Positions 1-12,248 are shown, numbered from the stretch's first letter. The stretch: DNA of 64,000 nt from Heterobilharzia americana (GCA_944470555.2 OX104134.1:52195890-52259889); one strand, 5' to 3'. The notes: a model not told the origin generated them from the sequence alone. Numbers and translations: made by a program.

Positions 1-3000
1 TAACTGATTGAAGTGACTGAGTGGAATAAGACACTGAGTTGTAGTAGGTATAGTGAAGGCGATACAACGACCAAAGTGAATACGATGAGGAAAGTTTACT
101 ATGTCATCAGAATAAGAGGAGACGAATACTGGTGTGTGGTGTATAGCTTTCAGGGACATGAGAGGGCACCAGTTAGAGATGAAATAACTTACCGTGATTG
201 ATTCCACGAAGTACAAAACTATCCGGTGGGATTTGTTCTGCCTACACAGCACTATACATCGAATTTGGAAACTCAAATGGAGGTTGTTATAACTGGTCAA
301 CAGCCATGTTGATGAAGCTTTGCAATTTACCAGTTACTTGTGCACAATTTGAATCTTGATCTAGAATCCATTGCTTATCGGATTGCAGCTGCATGCAAGA
401 GCTGCCTCCACAGTGAGACGAAATTCTTTGCTGTTTCTAAGCCAAGAAACATCTGCTGAATAAAATGTAATTATTTTCTCAAGGAATTTAGGCAAAGAAT
501 GGAGGTCAGGAAGTTGTGTTTGTTTTGCTTTGCGTAAATTGAATCGGACGACAGTGACGATTTGATTGGCAAGTGGCTGGTATACAAGATGAAACGACTC
601 AGAAAACTTACGCTAGTAATACTTGAACTCCCTTTCGATTGTGTGGACAGTTGAAAGTATTCATCTTGTACACTTGTCCCATTCTCCCCCAAAGACGAGA
701 GATTGGAGAGAGTAGGGACGCTGACATTGAATTTTGGTTCTTAAGTGGAAGAACTTCGTTTGGTTTCTAATTTCCGAAAATTGATGTTCATCACTTCCAT
801 TGGTTTTCAGTAGGGTATTCATTGTCATTTTTTGTGGGAGAGATATGACGTTAAATGGCAGATGAAAAGAGTTGTTATGCTTACAAGGAATACTTCTTGC
901 GTGCACTGACTTTACTTAGAAAAACACACTTTGAAATTACCGGATGTCATTCATTTGTTGTTTACATGGTTGAATATATATAACCACTCACTCTCATCTA
1001 TTCAATTTTATTACCTTTTAGTTGGAAAGCTAAATTTAATGTTATCTTTCAAAGAAGTTCGTTCAATGCTATTTATTTCTGGTAATTTGTTGACTGGATG
1101 GTTAACAACATAGCGGTTTCATTATAAATTTTATTCAATTTATGCTAGTCAATTTCATAATGTTTTGCACGCAGCTATGGACTGGCGAATGTTAATTGGC
1201 ACCTAGACCTTGGTAGTGACCATATTTATCATCCGACGGTGGATTCGTCTGTATAATTCATTCCAGTAGTGTTCGATCTCGACCCATATATCGAGGTGGA
1301 GATTTTCGATTTCGTTTGTGAGAAAAACTGATCGCAGAAATCAAGGGAGCCTAAATTTTCTGATGTTTCAAATACCCTTCATTGATGAATACTGACACAG
1401 AAAAGTCAAAACCAACAAACGTTTGTATTGGATTGATTGCTATCATGTGACATGATACAGAAATCTCTTTGTCAGTAGTTCTAGTTTCAGTCTACATAAG
1501 GTTTTGTTGGGAACCTCTCCTCTCTTCACAGTTATTTAATGTATCTGATATATTAAATTGTCTAGTTGACTTCTTCCAGTGTACACGCAGATGATTAGAG
1601 TAGCTGAAGAAACCAGGCTCCCGTCGTGAATCAGACTCTGATGTTCTTGTTCATAATCGTTCTCCAATCTGTAAAGTTCACTGTACTTCGCCAAAAGTAC
1701 TTCAGTTTATGAACAAACACATGTGTGCAAATGCATAGGGTTATTCAATTAAGCAAATCTTTTGGAGAATAATACGTTTTGTTGCGAGCTACGAAGAATT
1801 TTCACTGTATTTTTGAATGAACTGTGCGCTACATAAGTAACTATGATATCATCGAACGTTGATTTATCTTGATAAATCGCTCGAGTAAATAGGTTTGCTG
1901 TTAAGGTTCTGCAGAATACTTCTGAGGAAAGTCGAAATTCTTCAGAAAACATACATTATTTGTGCGTTTGATGGATGGCATATAGCAGAGATAAATATGT
2001 GGATAGGAAGAAAATGATAGAGAAACAAACGCAAATGTATTTTATAACTGTGTTAAATATGTTTGAAATGTTGCATGTACAACACTAATTAGATTTTCAT
2101 TCTCGAACCCCACAAGAAAGGATTCCCTTTAGTCCACATTGTTGCAAACACTGCACTTACAAACACTTCAGTTGCATCACTCACTTCATAGACACATTGC
2201 CCTCAAATTGACTGTAATATCTTCACTACGGAATTTATGTTACTTGATCTAACAAAAGCGAATATTTCAAGCTCTGTATAGCAGGTTGAAGTAATGTCTT
2301 GTTTTCCTTGATTTGCAATCAGATACTTGTTTGTTCAGCCAACGAAAAATGAGGTGGAGATGTAACTGGAAAGAAAATATTTTTCGACGATTTCACTTAC
2401 TAAAGCTGTACAATCGTATTTAAAATCAGAGGGAACAAATAACAGTATATTATAATTCACGTGATTACTGTTGTGTTCAGAGTAGAATCAGAAGTTTACA
2501 AAGATGGAGAAACATTCCTACTTCTATAATGGTAAGGTTAGTTAGTGCAGGTAATGTTTTCGAACACAAGATTCGGTCTACAGGTGGTGAATTGCCAATG
2601 ATTCGGTTATGCATAGATGACGTAACTGAAGACCTCATTAGCGTTATCGAGGTCAAAGTAGAAATCGTCTTCTGTCTTTCCAGTTTATTATTGTGCAGTG
2701 TAGGAATCGTGTGTCCCTATTGATTAGCAACAGACTGCTACCTGCATCCAATGATTTCGAATACGATTGTACATCTAATGGAATCGCAAAAAGAGTTTCG
2801 TTCGCTGTAACGTCTTTCTTTTCTTTCCTAAGATGAGGATTTTCGTTAAATGATCGATCGGATATTCTGACTCCGAAGAAAAAACGTGGTGTTTGAAAGC
2901 CATATTATACGTGTAGAATAATTAGTTTTGACGACACCTTGCTCATCGCTCTGATCATTTTCAGGTGGTCAATGTGAAAGTATGAAATCGATGGTGTCAG

Positions 3001-3208
3001 GTTCACGATGGCCTTCAATTTCGTAATCCGCATGGAGATGGTAAGCACATGTCTTCACAAATCATTAAATTGAAGGGAACGTTTTCTCATATCATTCTGT
3101 TCATTCTCCTTACGTGACATCAAACCACCGTTTACTCACTCATCTGTACTACCCAATCTCCCACAAGTAAAATACCTAACTTGGGTTGTCGATTGTGTGG
3201 GCATGTAG
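1..3208. other. Left edge, no repeat recognised; scattered possible exons
   Basis: No transposon motif is visible here. Several exon-sized open stretches exist on both strands, for example 2529-2723 (+) and 1749-1952 (-), and good donor-like sites are visible on the minus strand near 187-192 and 605-610. The two strands give comparably plausible peptides, so I do not call exons. The plus-strand gene described at 3911-6398 may begin in this stretch or left of the window. Confidence 0.3.
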
Positions 3209-3395
3209 GTGGTTTGTTTCTACTGTGTTCTTGTTTCTGATTCTGCCTGGCACCCATTGTAGTAAATCGTTTGTGGAGACTTTAACACGAAACACATCTC
3301 CGATTTTCAAATGCATCAACAATCCTACTCCACGACAGTATCTCTCAAGCTTCATTGTCGTCATATCCCTTGATCCGGTAAATATTGTCACAGAA
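3209..3395 (+). CDS. Possible upstream exon of the plus-strand gene
   Basis: An open frame follows an AG acceptor ending at 3208 and runs to a donor at 3378 (GTAAAT) or 3396 (GTAAAT). The peptide has a hydrophobic stretch (TVFLFLILPG) followed by a hydrophilic, Ser/Thr/Asn-rich part. The opposite strand is also open (3177-3420), has a good acceptor (CATTACAG) next to 3420 and encodes an alternating, beta-like peptide with GVGLLMHLKIGDVF, so strand choice is uncertain. I prefer plus only because a phase-consistent exon chain follows downstream on that strand. No family is recognised for either reading. Transcript reads across the acceptors would decide it. Confidence 0.25.
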
Positions 3396-3910
3396 GGTAA
3401 ATTTGAACCCATGAACACTGTAATGAAGCATCTCTATTTTTGAAAAAACATTCACACCATTGATGACATTCTCGTTGAATTTCCATTTTTGTGGATATTC
3501 TCAGTTGCCTTCATTTGTTGTTGTTAGTGGACATGTGCAACAGAGATTCAATTATTCACACCATTGTTTCCGAACGTGCTACATATCGACGAGGGAATTA
3601 GAATAATTCTGAGGATTTATTTTGTTTGGTTACCCAGGTGATCTCGGTGTCATGTAAACCGATTGACTGAATGATCACAAGTTGTGACTGATCCAAGAAA
3701 TGAACAGCGCAAACATCAAAGGAATTGAGTTTTGTGTGATTCGCTGTATATCTAGTGTTGTTGTGTCCTAAGATTTTGTTCAGCTAGATAGAGAGAGCAA
3801 TTGACATTACAAAAGGAGTGAAAAACTGTGATAAATTCCTTTGAAGTATAGTTAGGTAGAAATAAGTTGTATGAGAAGAGTAAATTCTGCTTTCCCTCTA
3901 TTCATCTGAG

Positions 3911-6398
3911 AAGTATGACAGAGACGAAACGGTTCCCGATAACATTTGAAACATCCACCTTACTTCTGACAACATTGGGAAGGTTATTTACATAACTGGT
4001 GATGGCTTGAGTGTGGGGTTATTAACTTTTTTAGGTTGATAGGTTTTGAGTGTAGAGGCGAATGTGGAGCGATTTGGAGTGATGTTTTTCCAAATGTAGC
4101 GAGTTGGGATGTCACTTGTGATGCATTTTCCTGTTATCGGTGTTGTATAGGAGAGGAGAGGAGGGTAGTTTCGAGTTTTCTCCTCTGTGGGGATGTTGTC
4201 TGAGGAACAGATTTCATTGATTCAGACAGCATTTGAAGTTTCTTTGACGTGAAACCCTCTGCATGTAATCAGTAATTAGTTCGGGGTGAGTGGTGTGGGT
4301 TTCGTTTTGCTCACTGATTGATTAGCTGGTCGACAGATTTGAGGATCATGTTGATGAAAGTTACAGGTGATAATGTAAGCGTGATCGTGAAGTTATGCAT
4401 TAAACTTGAAACCATCACCTCAGACAATTTGTATGTGTATGTGAAGTAAACACCTGATCAATGTGAACAATTCCTATCTGCTCATATTATCCGGTAGTGA
4501 AGTTCAATGATATCATTATCTCGCAATATGCACGAACAATGTGTAGTAATGAATTGGGAGAGAACTCATGAGTCTGTATTGTCATCAAATCCATATGCTC
4601 AATTTGCAGAGATTCTCACTGGCATATACACACACATCTCCAATCAGACACAACTTGCAGGCCAACACAAACGCTTTAGATTGCCTGAGTAATTGAACAA
4701 TCGCGAGTAGAAGTGTTTCGAATTTTCTTCTTATCTGATTATCATGATGCTCATAATAGATAAGTCACTTCTATTCTAGCACTATCAGACTCACTTGCTT
4801 CATGAATATTTTAATGTCTCATCGCGTTTGTGGAGGAGGATATTATCTCGCATTTGGTTGAATGATGTAGATGAAATCATTTTCATTGAATCATTGACTT
4901 GACGATACCTTGACGTGAGGAATAGTGATTGCGAGAACTTCCGATGCTGACAGTTGATCTCTATAGTGCAAAAGAGTAGGATGAAAGTCACAGAATCCTG
5001 GTTTTCAGATCACCGATCATATTCATGTTTTTTGCTGCTGAAAATCATTTTTTCTAGAGGAATTACTTCAGTTCTGTTCGTTATTCATTTGCTCAATTCG
5101 TTGTTTTTTGGTGGTTAGAATTCAGATTCTTTTGTCATGTTTTTCGTTTAATCACGCTAATTCCACAAATTTTTATATTGGGCAGAGAGCTTATTCTTGA
5201 AGTAAGGCACAATTATTGCCCATTCATTGTCAGTAGAATATTTATCTCCTCTCCAGTGAATAGATATGTGAACTGACTTAGCATTCTCTTTGCAATACAC
5301 GGATCTCATGGCTTTCACCATGTAATTCACTGGTTGGTCATGGTGAATTGATGAGTAAATTACAGTTCAAAGTTTACCAGAGACACTAGTGTATTCTAGA
5401 AATGAGGAATCTCAGTGAGCAGATAGTGTTTGTTGAACAGTTGATTATTTGGACTTCTAGTCTCCGTAAACTGTCGACGGAGAGCTTCATGACTGTTCTC
5501 CGCTCCCACTTCTCTCCCGATACTGATGTACTAAAATCTTTGATGCAATATATCTCACGTATTTTCCTGTTGTCCACACATTCAACACTAAAGAAGTTCT
5601 CTCCATCGGACAATACATTTTTCGGACTTTTAGTTTTATGGGAGAATCTATGGGTAATATTATGCGAAACTTATTTTGAATCTATCTGTGAATGGCGTTT
5701 TCATGCTCATCACTGTTGAGCCGGGTGTCCTTACTTTGAAGTGAATAATGTTTCTACTATTAGTCAGAGGGGTTGCAGGCTTGATGTTTCAGGTTTCGTT
5801 TGGTTGATCAAGCTGTTGAAGGCTCGCATGAAAATCTTGATTATCTTACCTGACAGTATCAACAGTGTTGACTAGCGTCTACTTGTGTCATTATTTGTTT
5901 GTTGAAATAGGACACAATCCAACTGCAGCTGAAAATGTCTTTGACAATCTGGCCAAGATTACTGACAGAATGTTGGCTTGCCTGATGCATTGTTCAATTT
6001 TGTTGGATTTGATGGCAGTTAAGATTCAGGTTGAATGCTTCTGAGTAGTCTTTGAATAGACCATCGTCTTTATGATGCTTCCTGGTTTTCAAACAACTTG
6101 CTAGCTGACTGAAACTTGTTTGAATCGTATCACTTTCAGGAAGTACACCTGAGTGAGTGGGGGACTGGTGAAATTCAATGCTGTGATATGATCAGAAGAC
6201 AAGCTGGTTATCTCCACGTGTGATAACATTTAGTTTGAGGGCGATGATCTTCTAGAATTCATTGTAAGCAAACTGTGACATTCGCCGAATAAAGCTTTTT
6301 GTGCAGTTATTCTAAGGCTGATTATCAGCAGTAGATGGATGTCAGCACAATGCCTGAATGATGGATTTCCTCATATGTCCATTTTAATGCATGTCTAA
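3911..6398 (+). CDS. Putative multi-exon gene with micro-exons, product unknown
   Basis: I read a phase-consistent exon chain: 3911-3982, 4503-4688, 5186-5201 (16 nt), 5282-5342, 5400-5653, 5768-5792 (25 nt), 5911-6029, 6140-6152 (13 nt) and 6307-6398, ending in TAA. Every junction keeps the frame (phases 2,2,0,1,0,1,0,1), and each exon is bounded by AG and GT. Several sites are strong, such as donors GTAAGG (5202) and GTGAGT (6153) and acceptors CACTTTCAG (6139) and TTTTTGTGCAG (6306). Donors after 3982, 5792 and 6029 are weaker GTT types. Introns are mostly 57-154 nt; two are about 500 nt. The product is about 280 residues plus any upstream part. The exons at 5400 and 5911 encode Leu-rich, helix-like segments with no signal peptide or domain I recognise. 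Exons of 13-25 nt recall schistosome micro-exon genes, but the sequence does not show membership in that group. The start codon is not found. Confidence 0.42.
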
Positions 6399-6654
6399 AC
6401 TCAAATGCTCTTGTGAATTCAGTTAAGCGAAACTCACAACCACAATGTGTGACTGGTAGAAAGAGGAGTAGAGAAGAATAAGATCGTTATTCAGTTCCAA
6501 ATAATTGGTACTAGTTACAATTTAAAAAAGAAGTCTATATTTTGGGTGAATTGCATGAGATTGAATGAAATGGCGTGAGCAGTGAGAATTTTCTTTCTTC
6601 AACCTGCAAATACTATTGCACTGCAAAGCCTTGATTTCTGAGGCTTGTGTGCAG

Positions 6655-6839
6655 AAACACCTGATGCATTCACTTATTTTTCAGTAGCCATTAACAAAAG
6701 TGGGAGACACACAATTCAGTTACGCCATGACTGGACTAACTTGTTCATATTCCATGTGATTCTGATAATATACCTTTCATTTTTAATTTTCATCTTTGAT
6801 CTCTATGTCTTCATTTTTATTTGTCCTAACATTCCATAG
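6655..6839 (+). CDS. Possible terminal exon with a membrane tail
   Basis: After a good acceptor (CTTGTGTGCAG, ending 6654) an open frame runs to TAG at 6839. The peptide has a polar part (SVAINKSGRHTIQLRHDW) followed by about 25 strongly hydrophobic residues near the C-terminus. It could be an alternative last exon of the gene ending at 6398, or a chance frame in AT-rich DNA. A possible polyadenylation signal AATAAA lies near 7041. Confidence 0.22.
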
Positions 6840-7344
6840 TTCGTCACTGTCTGTTGTGAAGTTTTATTTGTTATGTATTGATCTTTTGAGTCATAAAAAT
6901 ACGATAAATTAAGCGACCAAATTTGTTTTCGGAGATAACATTCTCTGCAGTTGTACATTCGTACTTAAATATACTTCATGTACATATAAATGTTAATATT
7001 TGTTGATCAGTAATTGTCAATTGTTTCTAGTCTTTAAAACAATAAAGGATTGGAAATTACTTACAGAGAAGAAATATTTTACCACCTAACAATTAGTCAG
7101 TGAGAATCAAGCAGTACAGAATTTGTACTAGTTGAGTAGATGGTTGTTAGTGAGTGGAGGAATAAGAAATGTTTAAGTGAGCTAAACGAAAATCGTCTGC
7201 CTGATGACAACATGAATTTTAAGAAAATAGTTAGGTTTTGGAGCTGGAAATTTTAAGCATCAAGAAGAGAATAAGGACAAAGAGTGGCAGATTCGCTTCC
7301 GGTTACACATCCCCGCTTTCGATTGTCGTATAACCAGGGGTTTA

Positions 7345-8397
7345 TCAATGCATAATCGACATTTCCTCCCAACCTTCCAGAAGATTACGTCGTCCTTCAT
7401 AGATCAGTGAAAAAGAATCTTTCGGAACAGTGTGTCCACTGGCTACCAAATTCTCGTAATACGGAGCTATTGATTGATCTGGTTTGACCTTTACTAAACA
7501 ATACAGGAATGTGTTGGCGTTGACTCTGTACAATCTGCCTCTGCATATGACCTGAGTACAGAGCTCAACAGCAGCAGGTGAATTGGTATTTTCCCACTGA
7601 ACTAGTTAGTAGTGATAGTTTCACCTCTGCGCGATTAGTATACTTGACTTGAAAATTGGTAGCATACAATGTTCGTCTGACAACCTCTATCAGTGAGCGC
7701 TCAGTACCTTATCTACCGCATCTGCATTCAATTCAAATTTCAAAATTAGCTTCTTCGTCTCCACAGTGATAGCAGACTCATGGATAATAATTCCAGTTTG
7801 GATGATGGGAACCTAACTGTGAATATTTTTCATCGGTCTGTTCCATGTAAATTCTCTCTTCACAGATCTTCTACGTGTCCCATCATCCCTTCTTGTTGAC
7901 GCATGGTATATGTGAGTGCGATTCCATCTTCACTATACAGTTGATCGAGGAGCTGCATCCATTGAAATGCTACAGTACTTTTTTCAAGTCACAGTTCTTG
8001 TCACATGTTTTTTGCACCCTGTGAAGTGCAACAACACTAAACATGTTCGACTAGACTGGTGAATCGCTGTTAGTTACATAGTTTACAAACACCCTTTCTA
8101 AAAGTGTGCTCATTAAAAGAATCAATGTGGAGTTCCGAAAGACCTTCAGTTACTTATATCTTCCCAAACAATCTAGTCACTTTTCATATTGCATTCTGAT
8201 CGCCTTCGCTGAAAGCAGTTACGAGCATGCTGTCCATGTCGACTGCACCTAGGCGACTGAGAGCCAAAAGTACCTCCGTAACTGAAACACGAGTAAAAAT
8301 GATTTTTTTAAACAAGCAACAAACGACATTAAAGTGGGATTTATTGAATTCATAAATTTCAGCAGGACTCACCAGCATTTAACTCTGCATTCACCAT
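7345..8397 (-). CDS. Putative multi-exon gene, convergent with the plus-strand gene
   Basis: Reading the minus strand, an ATG at 8397 begins a 25-nt first exon ending at 8373 with the donor GTGAGT. After a 91-nt intron ending TGTTTCAG the frame resumes at 8281 (phase 1) with a helical peptide containing VLLALSRLGAVDMD. Further exon-like blocks are 7969-7875, 7812-7708 and 7551-7345; the last three connect in phase 0 through introns of 62 and 156 nt, and the final block ends in TGA at 7347-7345 after GWEEMSIMH. The link between the second block and the block at 7969 is unresolved: the second block meets an in-frame TGA at 8184-8186 unless an internal donor is used. All blocks look protein-like, but I recognise no family. 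It may be a real gene or a slightly damaged copy. It faces the gene ending near 6.4-6.8 kb, leaving about 0.5-0.9 kb between the ends. Confidence 0.42.
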
Positions 8398-9015
8398 TTT
8401 AAATTAGGTTATTCAATAAAGGAATACATACACACATAATGTAGACTAAGACATTGACTGTAGCATGACAACACGCATTGAATCACTTAGCTATATCAGA
8501 CAGATTTCGTTGAGAGGGCGTAACGAATTGATAATGAAAAACAAAAAGAATTAGGGATGGTGCACATCATTTCGAACAGAACAGTTAGTAGTCAGCTAGA
8601 TAGCTTGGTAAATGTGCACCCTAAGAGAATATAGGTGTTAGGTAAACAAAAATATTGATTATAGTAGTAGTGATAATACGAGTGAGTGATAATAATAATG
8701 ATAATGATAACAATGAGAATATGAATATTGAACAGATTAAAAATTACGTCATTTTGAAACAAGGTAAATGAAGATCAATTAAGAAGCTTGGTAACAGTGT
8801 AAAACTAAAGGAGGCTAGAGTAGTAGTTGGATGATAACAATGATAATAATGATGGAGATAAGTCACTTGACTAGTGAGCGAAGAAGTTCAAGAGGACATG
8901 ATAGTACAGCAGAATGATAGTGAAGAGGTAAATACGCGAAGTAAATGAAGAAATGAAGTGGAAAAATAAGACACTTATAAATAAAAATAAATAAGTTCAA
9001 AATACTTCAACACAT
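8398..9015. other. Spacer with GATAAT-rich simple sequence
   Basis: About 600 bases without a gene. 8640-8860 is rich in imperfect GATAAT and AATGAT runs. The part adjoining 9015 is probably the 3' flank of the minus-strand Penelope-like fragment, since it contains the string GTGAGCGAAGAA found at the ends of other elements of this type in the window. Confidence 0.35.
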
Positions 9016-9354
9016 CTACCATGATAGATTCAGGGTGACTATCATCTCTTTCTGTACACATAGGCTCGGTTTACGAACTCTAATCGGACATGCTTCCACA
9101 ATTGCAAGCATTTTCTTATTCCGTTGTCTGCTGACAACCGAGAAGGCTTTAGTGGTGTCAGCATCATTTCGATAATCCACTAAGTGTTTCGTAATCGAAT
9201 TCAGTGGGATGTTTGACTCAGCTTGCCTCAACCATTTAGGTAAATACTCAACCATGCGAGTGGACAGACGCCTTTCCGTACGACCTGTGTATTTACTTCC
9301 ACAAGTACATTCAAATTGGTATATATAGTTAGATGTGTCGAGGATTCGAGTCAT
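9016..9354 (-). mobile_element. Penelope-like element fragment, GIY-YIG endonuclease domain
   Basis: A 112-codon minus-strand frame encodes the C-terminal GIY-YIG nuclease domain of a Penelope-like retroelement. YIYQFECTCGSKYTGRTERR contains the GIY-YIG core (here YQF...YTG) with the paired cysteines usual in this family, followed by the RMVEYLPKWLR helix and the C-terminal LCVQKEMIVTLNL block shared with other copies. The reverse transcriptase is absent, so this is a truncated 3' part of a dead copy. The same C-terminal LCVQK signature appears in the fragment at 37.2-37.75 kb and in the element at 49.9-52.5 kb. Confidence 0.8.
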
Positions 9355-10142
9355 GGCTGTTCCTTATTGGAGTCTTCAGGATTTTTTGTGGTAATGTATT
9401 TGTAAAACATTTCTTTGAAAATGCTACTTGTAAGTGTCTTTTTATCCCTTCATATGTAAGTTTTAAATACGGTGCAGTGTACCACATGTTCTGGCAGCCT
9501 AATTCTTCTCTGCCTTTTTGTCTAGCGAATTTAAGTTTATATGGATTACCAATAGCTACGTTTTGTTAACCGAGGGATATATCTTCTGAGTTCTTACTTG
9601 GTTGCGTGAAGTGTTATTAGTCGGCTGATGTTAACAGGAATTCAAAGTAGACAGAAGTGTGACACGCATTTATATTGCCTTTCTAAATGGTTAGTGAAAA
9701 AATCATTCGTTAAGCCAGACTAATTACCTACTGAGGTTGTCCAAATGTTGTTTATCGGACAGAGCATACGAAAATATTATTATTCAAAGATGAAAGTATA
9801 ATCTCAAGTTAATTTGGAAAAACGCAGCTGTAACTGGTGAAATACCATACTCACTGTCCATTGTTATTGGCAAATATCTGACCTCATAACAGACTTGGTC
9901 GATCACATAGTTCACAGTTTCACATCAGAGTCTCGTGAAGCTCACCAAAAAGGAAGTAATTAGAGAATGTTAGATTATCATTGGGGATTCGAATGGTTTT
10001 CCGGTTATTTTCAGTTGATGAAGAAATCCCTATCAAGTCAATCGATTCTTAACAAACGTCTGAATTAAGTGCAACTGATCAACAAGATATTAAACCGAGG
10101 AAATAGCCAATGTGATAATCACCTCAATTTACCTGGCATACG
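9355..10142. other. Unique spacer
   Basis: I see no gene, repeat or RNA feature here. The longest open frame is short and hydrophobic. Confidence 0.4.
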
Positions 10143-10155
10143 CAACTTGACATGG

Positions 10156-10640
10156 GTGGTTTGCAGTCAGACGATATAATATATCCTTATCAATTTCGAA
10201 ACAAGTAGATGATCACAACTGCGACTTCGAATGGGACGACGCCCAAATAATACAAAAATCAAGTTCAAAAGTTCAAGAGAGTTGCTGTAATTATAGTACT
10301 CAAATGAAATGGTAATCCATAGACATATGGATATTAACGCAATATAAGAAGAGATCAGCCAACTAGAAATCCATAAAGCAAATCAGTGATCAGAAATTAG
10401 GTCAACAGATTAGGTCAAATGCCAACAACAATCATGAACATCAAACTCTGGTGAAAATGAAAGGCGGATTAGTCCCAGCCACAAACAAATGACGCTCATT
10501 GTGTGGAAATATCCTTCATAAGCATTCACACAGCTCGCAAATGCTTCACTTCTGCACGACGTAAATGCTGATAAAGTCACATCGGCCGGTGATATATATA
10601 CGTCCAAGTGCAAAACCCAAAGGTCGGAAAAAGCCAATCA
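10156..10640 (+). mobile_element. Penelope-like element 3' relic
   Basis: The peptide CDFEWDDAQIIQ and the non-coding tail downstream (matching the GGTGATGAAACCTCCAAG region of the fragment at 31.2 kb) mark this as the C-terminal end and 3' tail of a Penelope-like element of the type also seen at 30.7-31.3 kb. Stops interrupt the frame and no RT or GIY-YIG core remains. In the second copy of the duplication 143 bases of it are missing. Confidence 0.55.
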
Positions 10641-11073
10641 GTTGTTATCCTCATTCTGAGCTACATATCTTCTCTACTCTCTCGTAGTGAGCTCTACTAA
10701 GAAACATGCAGTTGAGCGGCACTTGAGAATACAATTAATTATCTCTGTCATCTGTTCAGTGATTTAATTTACAGACTGCTTCATCATCACAGTGCCTATG
10801 GTTGAGTGAAATGAGATGAGGTGAACACATTGTGTTTTCCTCACCTTGTTTTACATACACCGTCTAAAGCAAATGAAGTGTCTTAAGAATCAGTTTATGT
10901 GATTTGTTATTCATCGAAATCTCAACACAGTTTTAAGCATATTAACATCTGCTGATATTTGCAATTTTTCGTTGTTATACTGTATCGAACTAATCAACCT
11001 ATGTTAGCAAATGGACTCCTCTCAAGATGCCTCGATATTGCCTGCATATTTATGATTATAATTGACTTGGTTG

Positions 11074-11140
11074 TGGCTAGTGGTGGAATCGAGGACACGC
11101 ATTTCAACCTATTTGATACTCGTCAGATAGATGCACTAAG
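11074..11140 (-). ncRNA. Hammerhead ribozyme-like relic in an Sm-alpha-type repeat
   Basis: On the minus strand the core boxes CTGACGAG (11,126-11,119) and GAAA (11,105-11,102) are both kept, with a short stem II closed by an AAATA loop and a GTGTC cleavage-type triplet. Helix I has two mismatches compared with the expected ATCCAG/CTGGAT pairing. Upstream on the same strand GGTTCGAGTC (about 11,165-11,180) resembles a Pol III B box, as expected for this SINE-like repeat. It is the only copy outside the duplicate block that keeps both core boxes, but activity is doubtful. Confidence 0.6.
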
Positions 11141-11250
11141 ATCGCATTGAGGTTTGAGGTTCCCAGCGTGACTCGAACCGCATACACAACGCTTCAAATA
11201 CCAGAGAGTTATCGACTATACGACGAAAACACTAGAGCCAACCGTTGTAA

Positions 11251-11320
11251 ATGCATATTCAGCTGACAAGCTCCAAATAAGACAAAACGTTCATTCTGGC
11301 TTCCACTGCTAGCCACCACC
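11251..11320 (+). ncRNA. Hammerhead-like relic, opposite strand
   Basis: The plus strand reads CAGCTGACAAG, then CCAAATAAGAC, then AAAACG and CTGGCTTCCACTGCTAG, the usual order of a schistosome hammerhead. The core is changed (CTGACAA for CTGANGA; AAAA for GAAA), so it should be inactive. It lies about 110 bases from the minus-strand relic and forms an inverted pair with it. Confidence 0.55.
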
Positions 11321-12181
11321 AAGTATATTATAACAACCTTCTGGATGATTTGATTCACAAGCAACCTTGTTATGGAAAAAAGGCTGATGTTCATTTCCAT
11401 GGTAAAAATCACCGTCGTAAGTGACAACACAACCATTACTTTAAGTTTAACAGCATTTAAACTATCTTTGTCTGTGAGTCAATCATTCATCGGAACTGTT
11501 TGTCACGTAGTGAAAGTTCCTACATGAGGGCAAGAAAGATAACTTTTCGACTTTTGACATTTAGTAACACGTTTCATACCCAGCTTTGGTAATTCCTTCA
11601 AAACACGTTGTGAAGCATTATATATTTCACATTCAATTCAGTCGATGCATTTTTGTCAAGGTAAGAGTGAGGATGGATTTGGTCTGCTCTACATCACGTA
11701 CATAGACACTGATTTCATAGGTCGTATAAAATGAATAGACTGGTAGCTCACAATCAAGTGTAGAACACAAGGGAATTCAGTGACATAGTTGTCACCAATC
11801 AAGTCATTCCACATATACGCAATTCAATTTCTATAGAAGTAGAAAAATAGGTGAACTAATTTCTTCATCTAATCAAATGGCAACAAAACGTGTGAATTCT
11901 CATACTGACGACAATTCGTCTATCTAGGAAGTGATCAATCAACGCGAATAAAATTGATGGTGGGTAGTGATAATGCGGGGAGGGTGTGTTTATGATAGTA
12001 GCAATAACTGATAAAAAATCGAATGTGAAGCCGTAGTAGACATAATTTCGTGGGTGAAAAATTAGTACTAAGTATAACTGGTGTAGTGGGTTGATGAAGT
12101 AATAGCAAAAGCAACATGGTTATTGATGAAACGATAATGAATAATAAGTTTGAACAGTTTTAATTATGGTAATCGATTATG

Positions 12182-12248
12182 TCTAGCAGTTGAATCTAGG
12201 ACGCGCTTTTAGTCCTGTTTGGTTCTCATCAACTGGACGTATCTTCCT
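12182..12248 (-). ncRNA. Hammerhead-like relic
   Basis: The minus strand reads CCAGTTGATGAG, a stem II with a CAAAC loop, then CTAAAAGCGCGTC and CTAGATTC. First core base C is T and GAAA is TAAA, so catalysis should be lost. The 3' part after the cleavage triplet is well kept. Confidence 0.55.

Noticed and set aside
3177..3420. 80-codon minus-strand frame with a good acceptor
   Set aside because: Plausible as an exon, but it overlaps an equally long plus-strand frame and no phase-consistent minus neighbour was found; kept as an alternative in the 3209 entry.
5386..5613. 75-codon minus-strand frame
   Set aside because: It is antisense to the 5400-5653 exon, whose strand is supported by a phase-consistent chain.
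11935..12117. Identical small frames in both copies of the 2.6-kb duplication
   Set aside because: Their conservation only reflects recent duplication; no motif, splice or composition signal supports coding.
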